A stretch of 64,000 bases of DNA from JAOBAU01 sp034667465 (GTDB lineage Bacteria; Acidobacteriota; Thermoanaerobaculia; Gp7-AA8): assembly GCA_034667465.1 (NCBI GenBank), contig JAXDJV010000031.1:5776-69775 (forward strand). Reading direction: 5' to 3'. The translations under genes and the position numbers were made by a program. The notes under the pieces were generated by a model. The model was given only the letters and a program-made list of their open reading frames with translations. It was not told where the DNA came from and ran no database searches. This document shows positions 8,547 to 17,407 of the stretch, one piece after another; the stretch's first letter is position 1; each line of letters begins with the position of its first letter.

Positions 8547-10139
8547 TCAGCTCGCCCCGTCATTGAGATGATCGCCGAGCCTCAGCGAGAGTGCGGTCAG
8601 CGTGAGCGTCGGATTGACGGAGCCGATATTCGGAAACGTCGCGTTCGAGCAGACATAAAGATTTTCGGTTCCGTGAACGCGAAGGTTGGCATCGACGACG
8701 CCCTGCTTCTCGTCGACGCTCATCCGGCAGGTCGATGCGGCGTGATCGGCACGCCATGAGATCGACGGCTTGTCCGTCAGCGTTGCGCCCATGGCGACGA
8801 AGATTCGCGTGACGATCAGCTGCAGCTCTTTCATCCGGTCGTCGAAACCGGAATCCTTCGTGTAGTCGACGATGGTCTCCGGCATCCCCATGTGATTGAG
8901 TTTCGGCAGATTGGTGACGCGATTGTCGAAGCGTCCGAAGACTTCGATCATGCCGTGCATCTGAATCTTGTTCGAGCCGGTGAGCATCGCGTCGATCGTC
9001 TCGCGGCTCTTGCCGGCCTGCATTTGCGGCGCGAGGTAGAACTCGACCGGGTCGGGAGGATTGACGAGGACGAATTTCCCTTTCTTCTGTTCCGCGGCGC
9101 TGTCGTAATAGCGGCTGACGAGCGTCGGGAAATTCATCTCCGGCTGGAGCCGCAGCGGGTTCTCGTTGAGCGTGCCGGTATAGACGAAATAGGGATGTGT
9201 GATGAAGTGGCGGCCGACCATGTCGCTCTGATTTCCGACACCGTCCGGCCAGTCAGCCGACTTCGATCGCAGCAGCAGTTTCGCCGACTCGATCGTACCG
9301 CCGGCGACGATGACGCGATCGGCATCGACGACGACTCGCTCGCCGGTCGTTCGGTCGATGTACGTCACGCCGGCCGCACGCCGTCCGGCCATGCGTACTT
9401 CCAGAACGACCGCGCCGAGCTTGACATCAAGATTCGGGTAATCGTTCCACGCGCGCATGTCGTCCATGTAATTACTTGCGACATAGCGGGCGCCGAATGG
9501 ACAGTATTTGCAGGTGCCGGTGGTTTGACACGGCGCATGGTGCGACGGAACGGACGACACGCCGCGGCGCGCGATCGGGACGTGGCTGTAATCGATTCCG
9601 AGCTGATGGAACGCGTTCACGGCCGGCTGATCTTCGAGCGTGTAGGGAAATGCGTTGAAGGGATAGTGCTCGCTGCGGGGAACGGTCGGATCGTCGGAGT
9701 CGCCGGAAACGGCGAGATGATGTTCGGCCTGGCAGTAATACGGTTCGAGCGTCTCGTAGCCGAACGGCCAGTCGATGACCTGACCGGTATTGCTGAAGAG
9801 ATGAAAATCCTCGGGCTTCAAACGGAACGACCAGCCGCCCCAGTGCATCGTGCTGCCGCCGTAAGTGAATACTCGCGCGCCGCTCAGCGGAATGTCGGTG
9901 CCACCGACGCTCGCGTTTTCGCCGGGATTATCGCGCTGCGGATAAACCAGGTCTTCGTATGGCTGATACGGAAGTTGGCCGGTAACGACATAGTTTTCCC
10001 AGAGGCCGAAATCCATCGTCTTCGTTCGAACGCCGGCTTCGAGAATCAGGATCGAGGCGTTGGGATCCTTCTTCAGCAGACGCTGGCTGATGGCCGTGGC
10101 GGCGACGCCGGAACCGATGAAGAGAGTGCCGACTTTCAT
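8547..10139 (-). CDS. GMC-family FAD oxidoreductase (second paralogue)
   Basis: 530 residues. The N-terminal FAD-binding Rossmann motif reads LFIGSGVAATAISQRL, followed by ILEAG. A YGGSTMHWGGWSFRL flavin loop, CQTTGTCKYCPFGARY (Cys-x5-Cys-x2-Cys around residue 207), and the C-terminal active-site block ADHAASTCRMS, VHGTENLYV and NPTLTLTALSLRL follow. This is the pattern of glucose-methanol-choline oxidoreductases close to gluconate or glucoside 3-dehydrogenase large subunits. No Tat signal is present, so it is cytoplasmic or exported with a partner. Its start overlaps the stop of the preceding orphan gene (ATGA). It differs enough from the 634-residue GMC in the same operon to be an old paralogue with its own substrate. 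Confidence 0.88.
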   Translation of the reverse strand: MKVGTLFIGSGVAATAISQRLLKKDPNASILILEAGVRTKTMDFGLWENYVVTGQLPYQPYEDLVYPQRDNPGENASVGGTDIPLSGARVFTYGGSTMHWGGWSFRLKPEDFHLFSNTGQVIDWPFGYETLEPYYCQAEHHLAVSGDSDDPTVPRSEHYPFNAFPYTLEDQPAVNAFHQLGIDYSHVPIARRGVSSVPSHHAPCQTTGTCKYCPFGARYVASNYMDDMRAWNDYPNLDVKLGAVVLEVRMAGRRAAGVTYIDRTTGERVVVDADRVIVAGGTIESAKLLLRSKSADWPDGVGNQSDMVGRHFITHPYFVYTGTLNENPLRLQPEMNFPTLVSRYYDSAAEQKKGKFVLVNPPDPVEFYLAPQMQAGKSRETIDAMLTGSNKIQMHGMIEVFGRFDNRVTNLPKLNHMGMPETIVDYTKDSGFDDRMKELQLIVTRIFVAMGATLTDKPSISWRADHAASTCRMSVDEKQGVVDANLRVHGTENLYVCSNATFPNIGSVNPTLTLTALSLRLGDHLNDGAS

Positions 10140-10612
10140 TGCGCGTCCTTGAGCGTGCGGTAGGGAACCGGTTCATCGAGAATGTTTGCGCCGCCGAAGT
10201 ATCCGCAGTAATTGATGGCGCCGAAGTCTTTGAAGCCGCCGAGCGCAACACGGATGGCGATGAACTCACTCGACACATACTGCTGCACGAGATTCAGCGT
10301 CGTCAGCGGCACCGATGCGACGTCGTCATTCTGCTTGCTGAAAATCACCGCATAGGCGGCCGGTTCGCCAAGGTGGGCGATGAGCACGTCGATGCACGTG
10401 GCAGCGGCCGCATAGAAAGCGGCATAAATCGGATTGAGCGCGATCCGATTCTGCATGAAGGTCGTGAACCGCAGCCGGTACGGCTCCGGATCGTCAGTCA
10501 ATTCCCAGTAAGGACCGATGGCGACGAAGAGGTTCCACATCGAGGCGGCGACGGAATCGGTGACCGTCGGTACCAGCGCGCTGAGGGGATGCAGTACTTT
10601 GGTCTGGTACAT
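10136..10612 (-). CDS. orphan 158-residue protein inside the GMC operon
   Basis: Start placed at the ATG at 10612 with GGAGAG upstream. No signal peptide or membrane segment. The sequence is mostly helical and aromatic-rich (SMWNLFVAIGPYWELTDDPEPY, then YAAFYAAAATCIDVLIAHLG) and ends with a Gly/aromatic part (INYCGYFGGANILDE). I do not recognise a family. It sits between the cupin and the second GMC gene, and its stop overlaps the GMC start. It could be a small subunit or chaperone of that GMC enzyme, by analogy with three-subunit sugar dehydrogenases; this is inference only. Confidence 0.7.
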   Translation of the reverse strand: MYQTKVLHPLSALVPTVTDSVAASMWNLFVAIGPYWELTDDPEPYRLRFTTFMQNRIALNPIYAAFYAAAATCIDVLIAHLGEPAAYAVIFSKQNDDVASVPLTTLNLVQQYVSSEFIAIRVALGGFKDFGAINYCGYFGGANILDEPVPYRTLKDAQ

Positions 10613-10626
10613 TGCTGTCTCTCCAC

Positions 10627-11025
10627 TTACGCGAGCGTCGTCGGACAGGCTGCTTTCGAATTGATTGGGGAGAACGTCGCCAGCAGGACGGAGTCGTGTT
10701 TTGCCTGGTTGTAGTAAGCGTGGCAGACGCCCTTCGGCACGACGAGGATGCAACCCTTCGGCGCATCGGCGGTCTCGCCGTTGAGCTGCAGATAGCCGTG
10801 ACCCTCGAGGACGGAAATGATCAGATCGCCGTCGGGATGGATATGCGGATTTTCGTTCCCTCGAACGACGACCAGGTATTCCTGAACGCCGCTCTGCGAT
10901 GCAAGCTCCTGCGCTTTCAGCAGAGAGCTGCCCGGCGGGAGCGCATCGATCTGTTTGCGCAATTGATCGGCAAGTGCATCGAGGTCGATCGGCATGTTGC
11001 CGGCGATCGTAAAAAGATGTGCCAT
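10627..11025 (-). CDS. cupin-domain protein
   Basis: 132 residues from the ATG at 11025. The single cupin barrel shows HIHPDGDLIISVLEGHGYLQLNG (metal-binding His-x-His plus a later Asp/Glu) and a second motif PKGVCHAYYNQ with the third His. This is the standard conserved-barrel pattern binding Fe, Mn or Zn. The first 45 residues form a helical extension. It lies between two GMC genes in the same operon, so binding or isomerising their substrate or product is plausible. The same frame is open far upstream inside the first GMC gene, but that part is a shadow. Confidence 0.85.
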   Translation of the reverse strand: MAHLFTIAGNMPIDLDALADQLRKQIDALPPGSSLLKAQELASQSGVQEYLVVVRGNENPHIHPDGDLIISVLEGHGYLQLNGETADAPKGCILVVPKGVCHAYYNQAKHDSVLLATFSPINSKAACPTTLA

Positions 11026-11033
11026 GGTGTCCT

Positions 11034-12938
11034 CTATTGTGTCAATTGCTGCTTGATCGCTTCCGCGGTTCGCAGCGACAGCGCGGCGATCGTCAGCGTC
11101 GGATTTGCGGTGGCGTAGCTCGGCCAGTTTCCTGAGCCGAGCAGGTAGAGATTCCGATTGGTATGCGATCTCTGATTGCCGTCGACGACGGAGGTCGCGG
11201 GATCGGAGCCCATGCGATGCGTTCCCATGACATGGCCGGCGCCGGCCCATCCTTCGCGGACGAAAATATTGGGCGTCCCTTCGTCGGTGTTGCGGAACGT
11301 GTCGGCGAGAATTGCGCCGCGCGAATCGAGGAATTCCATGTAGTTGTACTGAACGACCGGCCTGGCGACCATCTTTTTGAAGATTTGCACCGAGGCGGCG
11401 ACGGCGGCATTGAGACTGCGCTGCGCGTAGACGTCGACGCCGTAGGTGAGCTGCGGGAGCGGGATTCCGAGCGCATCGCGCTGACCGGACAACTGGACGC
11501 GGTATTTGGCGTTGGGAAGCGGTTCTGCGAGCGCGCCGATGCGAAGCTGACGCGTGAGCGTGTCGGAGACCTGCTGCGCCAGTTGCGTTCCCCAGGTTCC
11601 GCCGTTTACCAGATCGGCCGGAGTCGTATAGGGATCGCCGAGCGGCCACGACCAGCCGTCGTTGCCGATCTCCATGCGAAATGCACCGCGGTATTTGCGG
11701 AACGAGCCGTCGCGGACACTCTCGACTCCCGACGTGCTGATCGGGCCGCGATAGCCGTAAATCGGTTTGTCGGTGAGCGCGTAAACGAGCGACACGGGAT
11801 GATCGGCGAGATTCCGTCCGACCTGATCGCTTTCGTTCGCGACCGTAAGATTACCGCACGGTGAATTCAGCAGGATCTTGACGTTCTCAATGGCGTGCGA
11901 CGCCAGTACATAGAGTTTGCCGGTGACGGTCTGTTCGGTGCTGCGGATATTGCCGAAGGAATCGGTTTCCCAGCGGCGATAGCGGATGCCGGCGATCGGC
12001 TTGCCGGAATCGCTTGTGTCAGCGAGCACCTGATAGGCGACCGACTGCACGCGAAATTCGACATTGCCGGTTTTCTGCGCCATCTGTACGTGCTGCGTGG
12101 CGTCGTATTTCGCCTGAATGGGACAGATCGGAATACAGCTGCTGCTGCCGTGACACTGCGCCCGGTCGTTATAGCCCTTCACCGAATTTCGCCCCTGCGG
12201 AGTCGGCGAGACCTGCAGCGGATAATCCTCGTTCGTCCATTTGTCGCGGAACGTGACGCCGTCGAGTGAGGACTCCATCTGCGTGTCGGAATAGCTCTGC
12301 GGGATCGGCGGCATCGGATACGGCGTCGAGCGCGTGGTCCCGAAGTTTGCGGTCGGATTGATTCCCGACACGCCGATCGAGTTTTCGGCCGCGCCATACC
12401 AGGGCTCGAGATCGTTGTACGTAATCGGCCAGTCGTATGCGCGTCCGCCATCGGGCGGCTGCGGATCGTATGTGCTGCGCAGCGTGAAGTCTTTCGGCAG
12501 GAAACGGATCGAGTTGCCGAGCCAGTGCCACGTCGCGCCGCCCGCCTGGCGCTCGTAGTTCGTCTGGAACCAGTCGCCTTTGCTGGCGACGTCGGAGCTG
12601 ATGATGTTGTATTCGCCGAACGGATCGTCGGGATCGTTCGTGTCGGTGGCCGATCCGATCGGACCCTGCTTCGGGCGCTGCGGCGGCTGTTCCTGGTAAT
12701 AGTTCGTGCTGTTGGTGAAGAGATCGACGTTCTTGAGCGCGGCCGGGCGCAATGGATACGGAGTGCCGGCGATCTTGAAGTTATCGACGTAACCGTCGCG
12801 CGCGTCGTCGTCCTGTTTGCCGGGACCGGCTTCGAGCACGATCACTTTGACGCCCTGCGAACCGAGCTTCCACGCCATCATCGCGCCGGCGACGCCGGCG
12901 CCGACGATCACCACGTCGCAATCGAACTTTTTGCTCAT
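11034..12938 (-). CDS. GMC-family FAD oxidoreductase (first paralogue)
   Basis: 634 residues from the ATG at 12938, giving MSKKFDCDVVIVGAGVAGAM, a textbook FAD-binding start with GxGxxG. Later motifs: GGATWHWLGNSIRF (flavin loop), CHGSSSCIPICPIQAKYD (Cys-x5-Cys-x3-Cys), and the C-terminal block GAGHVMGTHRMGSD with the active-site His, ending NPTLTIAALSLRTAEAI. This matches large subunits of gluconate/sorbitol/glucoside dehydrogenases. Its start overlaps the stop of the sorbitol-dehydrogenase-type small subunit by four bases, which strongly suggests the two form a complex. There is no twin-arginine signal, unlike many family members, so the location is uncertain. Confidence 0.9.
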   Translation of the reverse strand: MSKKFDCDVVIVGAGVAGAMMAWKLGSQGVKVIVLEAGPGKQDDDARDGYVDNFKIAGTPYPLRPAALKNVDLFTNSTNYYQEQPPQRPKQGPIGSATDTNDPDDPFGEYNIISSDVASKGDWFQTNYERQAGGATWHWLGNSIRFLPKDFTLRSTYDPQPPDGGRAYDWPITYNDLEPWYGAAENSIGVSGINPTANFGTTRSTPYPMPPIPQSYSDTQMESSLDGVTFRDKWTNEDYPLQVSPTPQGRNSVKGYNDRAQCHGSSSCIPICPIQAKYDATQHVQMAQKTGNVEFRVQSVAYQVLADTSDSGKPIAGIRYRRWETDSFGNIRSTEQTVTGKLYVLASHAIENVKILLNSPCGNLTVANESDQVGRNLADHPVSLVYALTDKPIYGYRGPISTSGVESVRDGSFRKYRGAFRMEIGNDGWSWPLGDPYTTPADLVNGGTWGTQLAQQVSDTLTRQLRIGALAEPLPNAKYRVQLSGQRDALGIPLPQLTYGVDVYAQRSLNAAVAASVQIFKKMVARPVVQYNYMEFLDSRGAILADTFRNTDEGTPNIFVREGWAGAGHVMGTHRMGSDPATSVVDGNQRSHTNRNLYLLGSGNWPSYATANPTLTIAALSLRTAEAIKQQLTQ

Positions 12939-13372
12939 GATTCCGTCCCGGCCGGCGCGGTCTGCCAGTAACCAAAGGAGAGCGGCACGGCCATCGGATG
13001 TGCGCGGGCGAGCATCCAGACGAGCGCGCCGCTGTAGTTCGCCGGATCGGGCGTCGGCTGCTGGCCCGGCGACCACGGATGGAAGCCGGTATACCAGGCG
13101 AGGATGATCTGCCGCGCCAGCGGGCCGAGATTCTCGTCATTCATGATGAGCCGGTTCACGGATGCCGTTCGCTGCTCGACCGGCTGGTCTTTGATGCCGT
13201 TCCAGGTCGTGAGGAGCTGCTCCATGAAGGGTCCCTGGAGACTCCACGCGCTCAGCTCGGTCATGTAGACCTGCGCGAGCTTCGGATCGAGGGCGGTCAT
13301 CGTCGGAAGCGGTGCCGAAAACGGCACACCGACGAGGAACTCCGAGAGGGAGACGAAGTCGTCGAGGTTCAT
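12935..13372 (-). CDS. sorbitol/gluconate dehydrogenase-type small subunit (FAD-SLDH family)
   Basis: 145 residues. Features seen: LSEFLVGV near the N terminus, LDPKLAQVYMTEL, QIILAWYTGF, and a C-terminal YSGALVWMLARAHPMAVPLSFGYWQTAP. The WYTG and YxxALxW...Y(W) pattern is that of the small subunit of membrane-bound FAD-dependent D-sorbitol dehydrogenase and gluconate 2-dehydrogenase subunit 3-like proteins. No Tat or Sec signal is visible. It is the first gene of the six-gene operon and overlaps the first GMC gene (ATGA). The start is preceded by an A/T-rich stretch with no clear Shine-Dalgarno sequence. Confidence 0.78.
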   Translation of the reverse strand: MNLDDFVSLSEFLVGVPFSAPLPTMTALDPKLAQVYMTELSAWSLQGPFMEQLLTTWNGIKDQPVEQRTASVNRLIMNDENLGPLARQIILAWYTGFHPWSPGQQPTPDPANYSGALVWMLARAHPMAVPLSFGYWQTAPAGTES

Positions 13373-13416
13373 ATATTTTTTTGTCGAATGGGCGAAAGAG
13401 GGATTGGCTGGAAAGT

Positions 13417-13445
13417 ACTATCTGCCGCTTTTAAGGAATTGACAA
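13417..13445 (-). promoter_or_regulatory. candidate promoter of the GMC operon
   Basis: Read on the minus strand: TTGTCA at 13445-13440, 17 nt, then GATAGT at 13422-13417. The matches to the sigma-70 consensus are 5/6 and 4/6. It lies about 45 nt upstream of the first gene and is followed by an unusually A/T-rich leader. Confidence 0.45.
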
Positions 13446-13486
13446 GGGACATTCCTGGCGGGAAATGCAGAGGGCGCGGAAGGGCT

Positions 13487-13576
13487 GTCATCCCGAGCGT
13501 CGCGAGGGATCCGGGTGTGCGGGGCAACAGTTTCGTGCCCCACCCGCGCAGATCCTTCGCTAACGCTCAGGATGAC
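13487..13576. repeat. intergenic palindromic repeat (long imperfect hairpin)
   Basis: The outer arms 13487-13511 and 13551-13576 are reverse complements with few mismatches (left arm begins GTCATCCCGAGCG; right arm ends CGCTCAGGATGAC). Inside them a second stem pairs GGGGCA with TGCCCC. This two-level hairpin is a well-known type of dispersed intergenic element in many GC-rich bacteria, and short frames reading LSVSEGSA come from it. It separates the TonB receptor gene from the GMC operon. Confidence 0.8.
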
Positions 13577-13589
13577 GTGCTCGCGAGAG

Positions 13590-16500
13590 CTAGAAGATGA
13601 AGCGCACTTCGAGCTGGAACATCCGCGGCGGGTCGACGTTCGCGAACGCGGGGATTGCGTTCGACGCGCTGCCGGCGGCGACGAGCTGGCCGAACGTTGC
13701 GTTCGGAGTGCCGGTGTCGCCGTAGACGGTCTGACCGCGGCCGAGGTAGTTGCCGTGGTTGAGGATGTTGAAGCCTTCGAGGCGGAGGACGACGGTGCCG
13801 AGCGACGACTGTTTGAGACGACCCTCCAGGAACACGCCGACATCAGAGGTCGCGGTTCCGCGGAATGCCGACTTCTTCATCACCTCGCCGTTGACGACCG
13901 GACGATCGTTGTTCGCGCCGTCGCCATTGTTGTCGATGCCGGTCGTGGCGGTGAACGGCCGCGCCGACGCGTACTGCGTCACGGTGCCGGCGGTGATGTT
14001 GAACGGCAGCTGACAGCTGAGCATCAGCACGGCGCGATGACGCTGGTCGAGGAGACTCGGTCCGCGCTCGACTTCGCCGAGGCGGGCGATGTTGCTCTCG
14101 TTCGGTCCGACTCCGTTGCCGTCCGGCTCCGTGGTGTTCGTCGCCTTCGACAGCGTGTAGCTGAGCGCCGCATAGAAACGGGAGCTGCCGCGCCACGTGA
14201 GCTGCGTCTGCAGACCGTTGTAATCGGCGGTACCGAGATTCGTCAACACGTTGACCTGTCGCACACCGCCGTTGACCGGCAGGATCGGACGGGTGGCGTT
14301 CGCGGCGGCGACGCTGCGAACCTGGCCGGGCGCGGTCCGATCGAACGGCGACGGCGCGTTCAGATCGACGGTACGAACGAGATCGGTCCAGTGCTGATGC
14401 ACGAAGTCGGAGCCGGCGAAGAGGCCCGGGATCAGCTCGCGTTCCGCGCCGATCGACAGCACCTGGCTGCGCGGATTGCGCAGCTCATCGGGATAGTTCG
14501 GCAGCTTGCTGAAGTCGAGTCCGTACTTCGCGAACTGCGCCTGATAGAACGAGCGGCGGCCCGCCTGAATGGTGACGTCACGCGCCGGAAGCTGCGACGG
14601 CGCGAGCGTGCGCGGATCGAATGACAACGGCAGGCAGCCGCCGGTCAGGCAGGTCGGGAAGCCGAGCTGTCCCGGCGTGGCGGTGTAGGTCGTCAGGCCA
14701 TCGAGTCCGTTCACGAGATAGCTCGCGATCAGATTCGATTGAATTTGCGTGTAGTACATCCCGTAACCGCCGCGGATGGCGGTGCGCGAATCGCCGCCCG
14801 GATGCCAGCCGAAGCCGACGCGCGGTGCGAAGTTTTTCTTCGCGTCGGTCAGCGTCTGGCGGTCGTAGCGAAGGCCGGCGTCGATCGTCAGATCGTTCGT
14901 GACGTGAATGCTGTCCTGCACGAATGCGGTGTAGAGCCGCTGCTTCAGTTCGTAGCTGCTGATGCCGAAGCTGATCGGCTGTGTGTACGACTGCACGTCG
15001 GCGAGCGTCAGTTGATCGAACGGCTTCGTCGTCGTGTTTTTGAACGTGAACGTGCCGAGCACCGCGGTGCCGGGCTCGCTGCCGGTGCCGCCTGATTTGT
15101 GATCGACGATGCTGCCGCCGGCGCGGAGGTAGTGACGGCCGCGCGACCACGAGAGCGTGTCGGAGAACTGCGCCTGACGGCCGGTAAGCGCGGAGAGTCG
15201 CGACTGGCCGATCGTGAACGGCACGGAGCCCGAGCGCGTGTAGGTCGTGGAGAGATTCTCCGCTTCCCAGTGCGAGACCGGATCGCCGTTCAGCCAGGCG
15301 AAGCGCGCTTCGTTGAGCAGGTTCGCGTTGAGGATCGACGTGTGATTGAGCTGCGACGTCCAGCTCTTGCGCGAGAAGCGGCGCGCGACGCTCGGCGCGC
15401 TCGTGCCGCCGACCGCGTCCTGCGGGTTGTCGTCGTAGAAGCGATCGACGTTCGTGCGCAGCATCAGATTCTGATTCGGCGTCAGCTCGTGATCGAGCTT
15501 GCCGCTGATGAGCGTCTGTCGATAGTGGCCGGTCCAGGCGAGATCACCATCGGCCGGCAGGACGAACGCCGGGAGCGAGCTCGAAAGAAACGCGGTGCGA
15601 TCCTGCTGCGTGTATTCGGCGGTGAGGAAGAAGAACGTGCGGTCCTTCACGAGCGGTCCGCCGATCGAGCCGGAGTACTGGCGCAGCGCGTCGGGGATGT
15701 CGACAGGATTGATGGCGGTGAGCGTGGCCGGCGTGACGCAGGTCGAAACGGACGGCGCGCAGTAGCCGCTCGTCGAGAAGCGTTTGGCCTGCATGCTGCC
15801 GATGCGATTGTTGAAGAGCAGCTCGCCGTGCAGATCGTTGGTGCCCGACTTCGTGACGATGTTCACCGCGGGGCCGGCGGTCCAGCCGTACTCGGCGGAG
15901 AAAGCGTTCGAGAGCACGGTCACTTCCTGCACCGAGCCGATCGGGACGATGGCCATCATCGTCTGACGTCCCCACGCTTCATCGTTGTTGGATCCATCGA
16001 GTGTGACGGTAGTGGTGCGGCGCGAGCCGGCGCCGGTGGTGAAGTAGGTCTGATTGACGAAGAGATCGCCGGTTCCTTTTGCCTGGCGGAACGCGGAGTT
16101 GAGCAGCGGGAGCGACGTGATCTTGCGGCCGAGGATGGGCGTCTCGTCGATCAGTTTGCTGTCGAAGCGCTGACCGATTTGCGGATCGGCGCGGACGCCC
16201 TGCGTCGTGCCGAAGACGGTGACTTCTGCTTTGCCGGTGCCGACGAGCAGGACGACCTTCATCGTCGCCGCTTCGCCGGAGCGGAGGGTGATGTTGCTGC
16301 GCTCTTCGCTGCCGAATCCATCTTTGGAAACGCGGACCGTGTACGTGCCGGTGAGCGAGAGTGCGGGAAAGGTTGCGACGCCGTCGGCGCCGGACGTGAG
16401 ATCGCGCGCGGCGGCGGTGGCGTTGTTGACGACGGATACGTGAGCGTCCGGCACGACGGCGCCGGCCTGGTCGACGACGATGACGATGATCGTGCCGGTG

Positions 16501-16595
16501 TTGGGTGTTTGCGCGGCGAGCGACGCCGCGATGAGCATCATGAGCGCGAACAGCCGGCATGCACGCCGGGTGAAAGATGAGACAAACGTCTTCAT
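13590..16595 (-). CDS. TonB-dependent receptor, Oar-like, with N-terminal carboxypeptidase-regulatory domain
   Basis: 1001 residues. Signal peptide 1-28 (cleavage after LAA). Residues about 33-120 form a carboxypeptidase-regulatory (CnaB-like) beta-sandwich with DQAGAVVPDAHVSVVN and LTGTYTVRVSKDGF. A plug domain (about 145-260) includes TVTLDGSNND and GPAVNIVTKSGTNDLHGELLF, and a long beta-barrel closes with FQLEVRFIF, the aromatic-ended C terminus needed for outer-membrane insertion. This architecture is very common in Acidobacteriota. Substrates of this class are mostly unknown, often large glycans or peptides. It lies 51 nt downstream of a small secreted protein and may belong to the exopolysaccharide locus. 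Confidence 0.92.
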   Translation of the reverse strand: MKTFVSSFTRRACRLFALMMLIAASLAAQTPNTGTIIVIVVDQAGAVVPDAHVSVVNNATAAARDLTSGADGVATFPALSLTGTYTVRVSKDGFGSEERSNITLRSGEAATMKVVLLVGTGKAEVTVFGTTQGVRADPQIGQRFDSKLIDETPILGRKITSLPLLNSAFRQAKGTGDLFVNQTYFTTGAGSRRTTTVTLDGSNNDEAWGRQTMMAIVPIGSVQEVTVLSNAFSAEYGWTAGPAVNIVTKSGTNDLHGELLFNNRIGSMQAKRFSTSGYCAPSVSTCVTPATLTAINPVDIPDALRQYSGSIGGPLVKDRTFFFLTAEYTQQDRTAFLSSSLPAFVLPADGDLAWTGHYRQTLISGKLDHELTPNQNLMLRTNVDRFYDDNPQDAVGGTSAPSVARRFSRKSWTSQLNHTSILNANLLNEARFAWLNGDPVSHWEAENLSTTYTRSGSVPFTIGQSRLSALTGRQAQFSDTLSWSRGRHYLRAGGSIVDHKSGGTGSEPGTAVLGTFTFKNTTTKPFDQLTLADVQSYTQPISFGISSYELKQRLYTAFVQDSIHVTNDLTIDAGLRYDRQTLTDAKKNFAPRVGFGWHPGGDSRTAIRGGYGMYYTQIQSNLIASYLVNGLDGLTTYTATPGQLGFPTCLTGGCLPLSFDPRTLAPSQLPARDVTIQAGRRSFYQAQFAKYGLDFSKLPNYPDELRNPRSQVLSIGAERELIPGLFAGSDFVHQHWTDLVRTVDLNAPSPFDRTAPGQVRSVAAANATRPILPVNGGVRQVNVLTNLGTADYNGLQTQLTWRGSSRFYAALSYTLSKATNTTEPDGNGVGPNESNIARLGEVERGPSLLDQRHRAVLMLSCQLPFNITAGTVTQYASARPFTATTGIDNNGDGANNDRPVVNGEVMKKSAFRGTATSDVGVFLEGRLKQSSLGTVVLRLEGFNILNHGNYLGRGQTVYGDTGTPNATFGQLVAAGSASNAIPAFANVDPPRMFQLEVRFIF

Positions 16596-16646
16596 CGGAC
16601 TTCTCCTTCGATTGTGTTGGGTCGGGGGCGGGCGCGTGAGACGGAA

Positions 16647-17351
16647 CTAGATGTTCCGGCGCCTGCAGACCAGAAGGAGATCGACGGAGATCGGAAGCGG
16701 CTCCGTTTTGCGCGCGCGAACGCTGTTGGATGTGCGCTGCGTTTGCGCAATCGCCGGCGCCGCAACTTCGTTGACTGCGGGGGCGAGGACCGGGTCGGAG
16801 TCGGTCGCGATCGTGGTTGCGAGATCGATGGACGTCGACCGCTTCGTGGCCGACGACTGCTGCGTGACGCCGAAGCCGCTGCGCGCGCCGTCGGCCCATG
16901 AGAGAACGTCCGGATCGCCGTCGCGCGCCGCTTCACCGCGCCGCAGCTGGAGCAGGCGAGGGACGACGACTTCGGCGTTCGGATCGCGCTCGATCGAGAA
17001 CGAGCCCGGCGGCTCGAAGTGCGTTTCCTGCTCTTCGTCGCCGGTGCGGATCAGGATGCGCGCGTCGTGCGTGCTGACGTTCGGAACGGCGAACGTGAAG
17101 CGCCGCAGTTTGATGTCGAGGTGAGGCGTGACGCGGAACGCGTAGTACCTGCCGCCGTCGATGGAAAGGAACGCTTCCCACTCCTCGGTGTGCGGCGGGA
17201 GCTGCGTCGCGGACCAGCGCAGTTCCGCGAAGGAGCCGCCGCGCAGCGTCGTGTTGTTCGCCGGAGCGACGAGCTGCAGCGACGACGCTTCTGCGATCGT
17301 TGCGAACGCAAAGAGAGCTACCGCGAGCAGCGAGCGGATGACGCGCGACAT
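16647..17351 (-). CDS. secreted protein with an Ig-like/Kre9-type beta-sandwich, unknown function
   Basis: 234 residues. Signal peptide 1-22 (MSRVIRSLLAVALFAFATIAEA). The mature N terminus LQLVAPANNTTLRGGSFAELRWSA is typical of the beta-sandwich (Kre9/KNH-like) modules found on bacterial surface proteins; the domain runs to about residue 115, ending PGSFSIERD. The C-terminal half is low-complexity, Ser/Thr/Ala-rich, and probably unstructured. No catalytic residues. It lies between the repeat protein gene and the TonB receptor gene, with gaps of about 50 nt on each side. A surface or periplasmic accessory of either neighbour is possible. Confidence 0.72.
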   Translation of the reverse strand: MSRVIRSLLAVALFAFATIAEASSLQLVAPANNTTLRGGSFAELRWSATQLPPHTEEWEAFLSIDGGRYYAFRVTPHLDIKLRRFTFAVPNVSTHDARILIRTGDEEQETHFEPPGSFSIERDPNAEVVVPRLLQLRRGEAARDGDPDVLSWADGARSGFGVTQQSSATKRSTSIDLATTIATDSDPVLAPAVNEVAAPAIAQTQRTSNSVRARKTEPLPISVDLLLVCRRRNI

Positions 17352-17407
17352 GGGAGTGCGCGGGATGATACGCCGACGAGCGGCGCGGACGCCACGTCAA
17401 CAGGGAT

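Noticed and set aside
13418..13843. Small minus-strand frame containing LSVSEGSA-type text
   Set aside because: That text is the translation of a dispersed intergenic palindrome (13487-13576), not a gene.
15099..16580. 493-codon frame antisense to the TonB receptor gene
   Set aside because: Biased composition without motifs; the receptor gene has signal peptide, plug and barrel.
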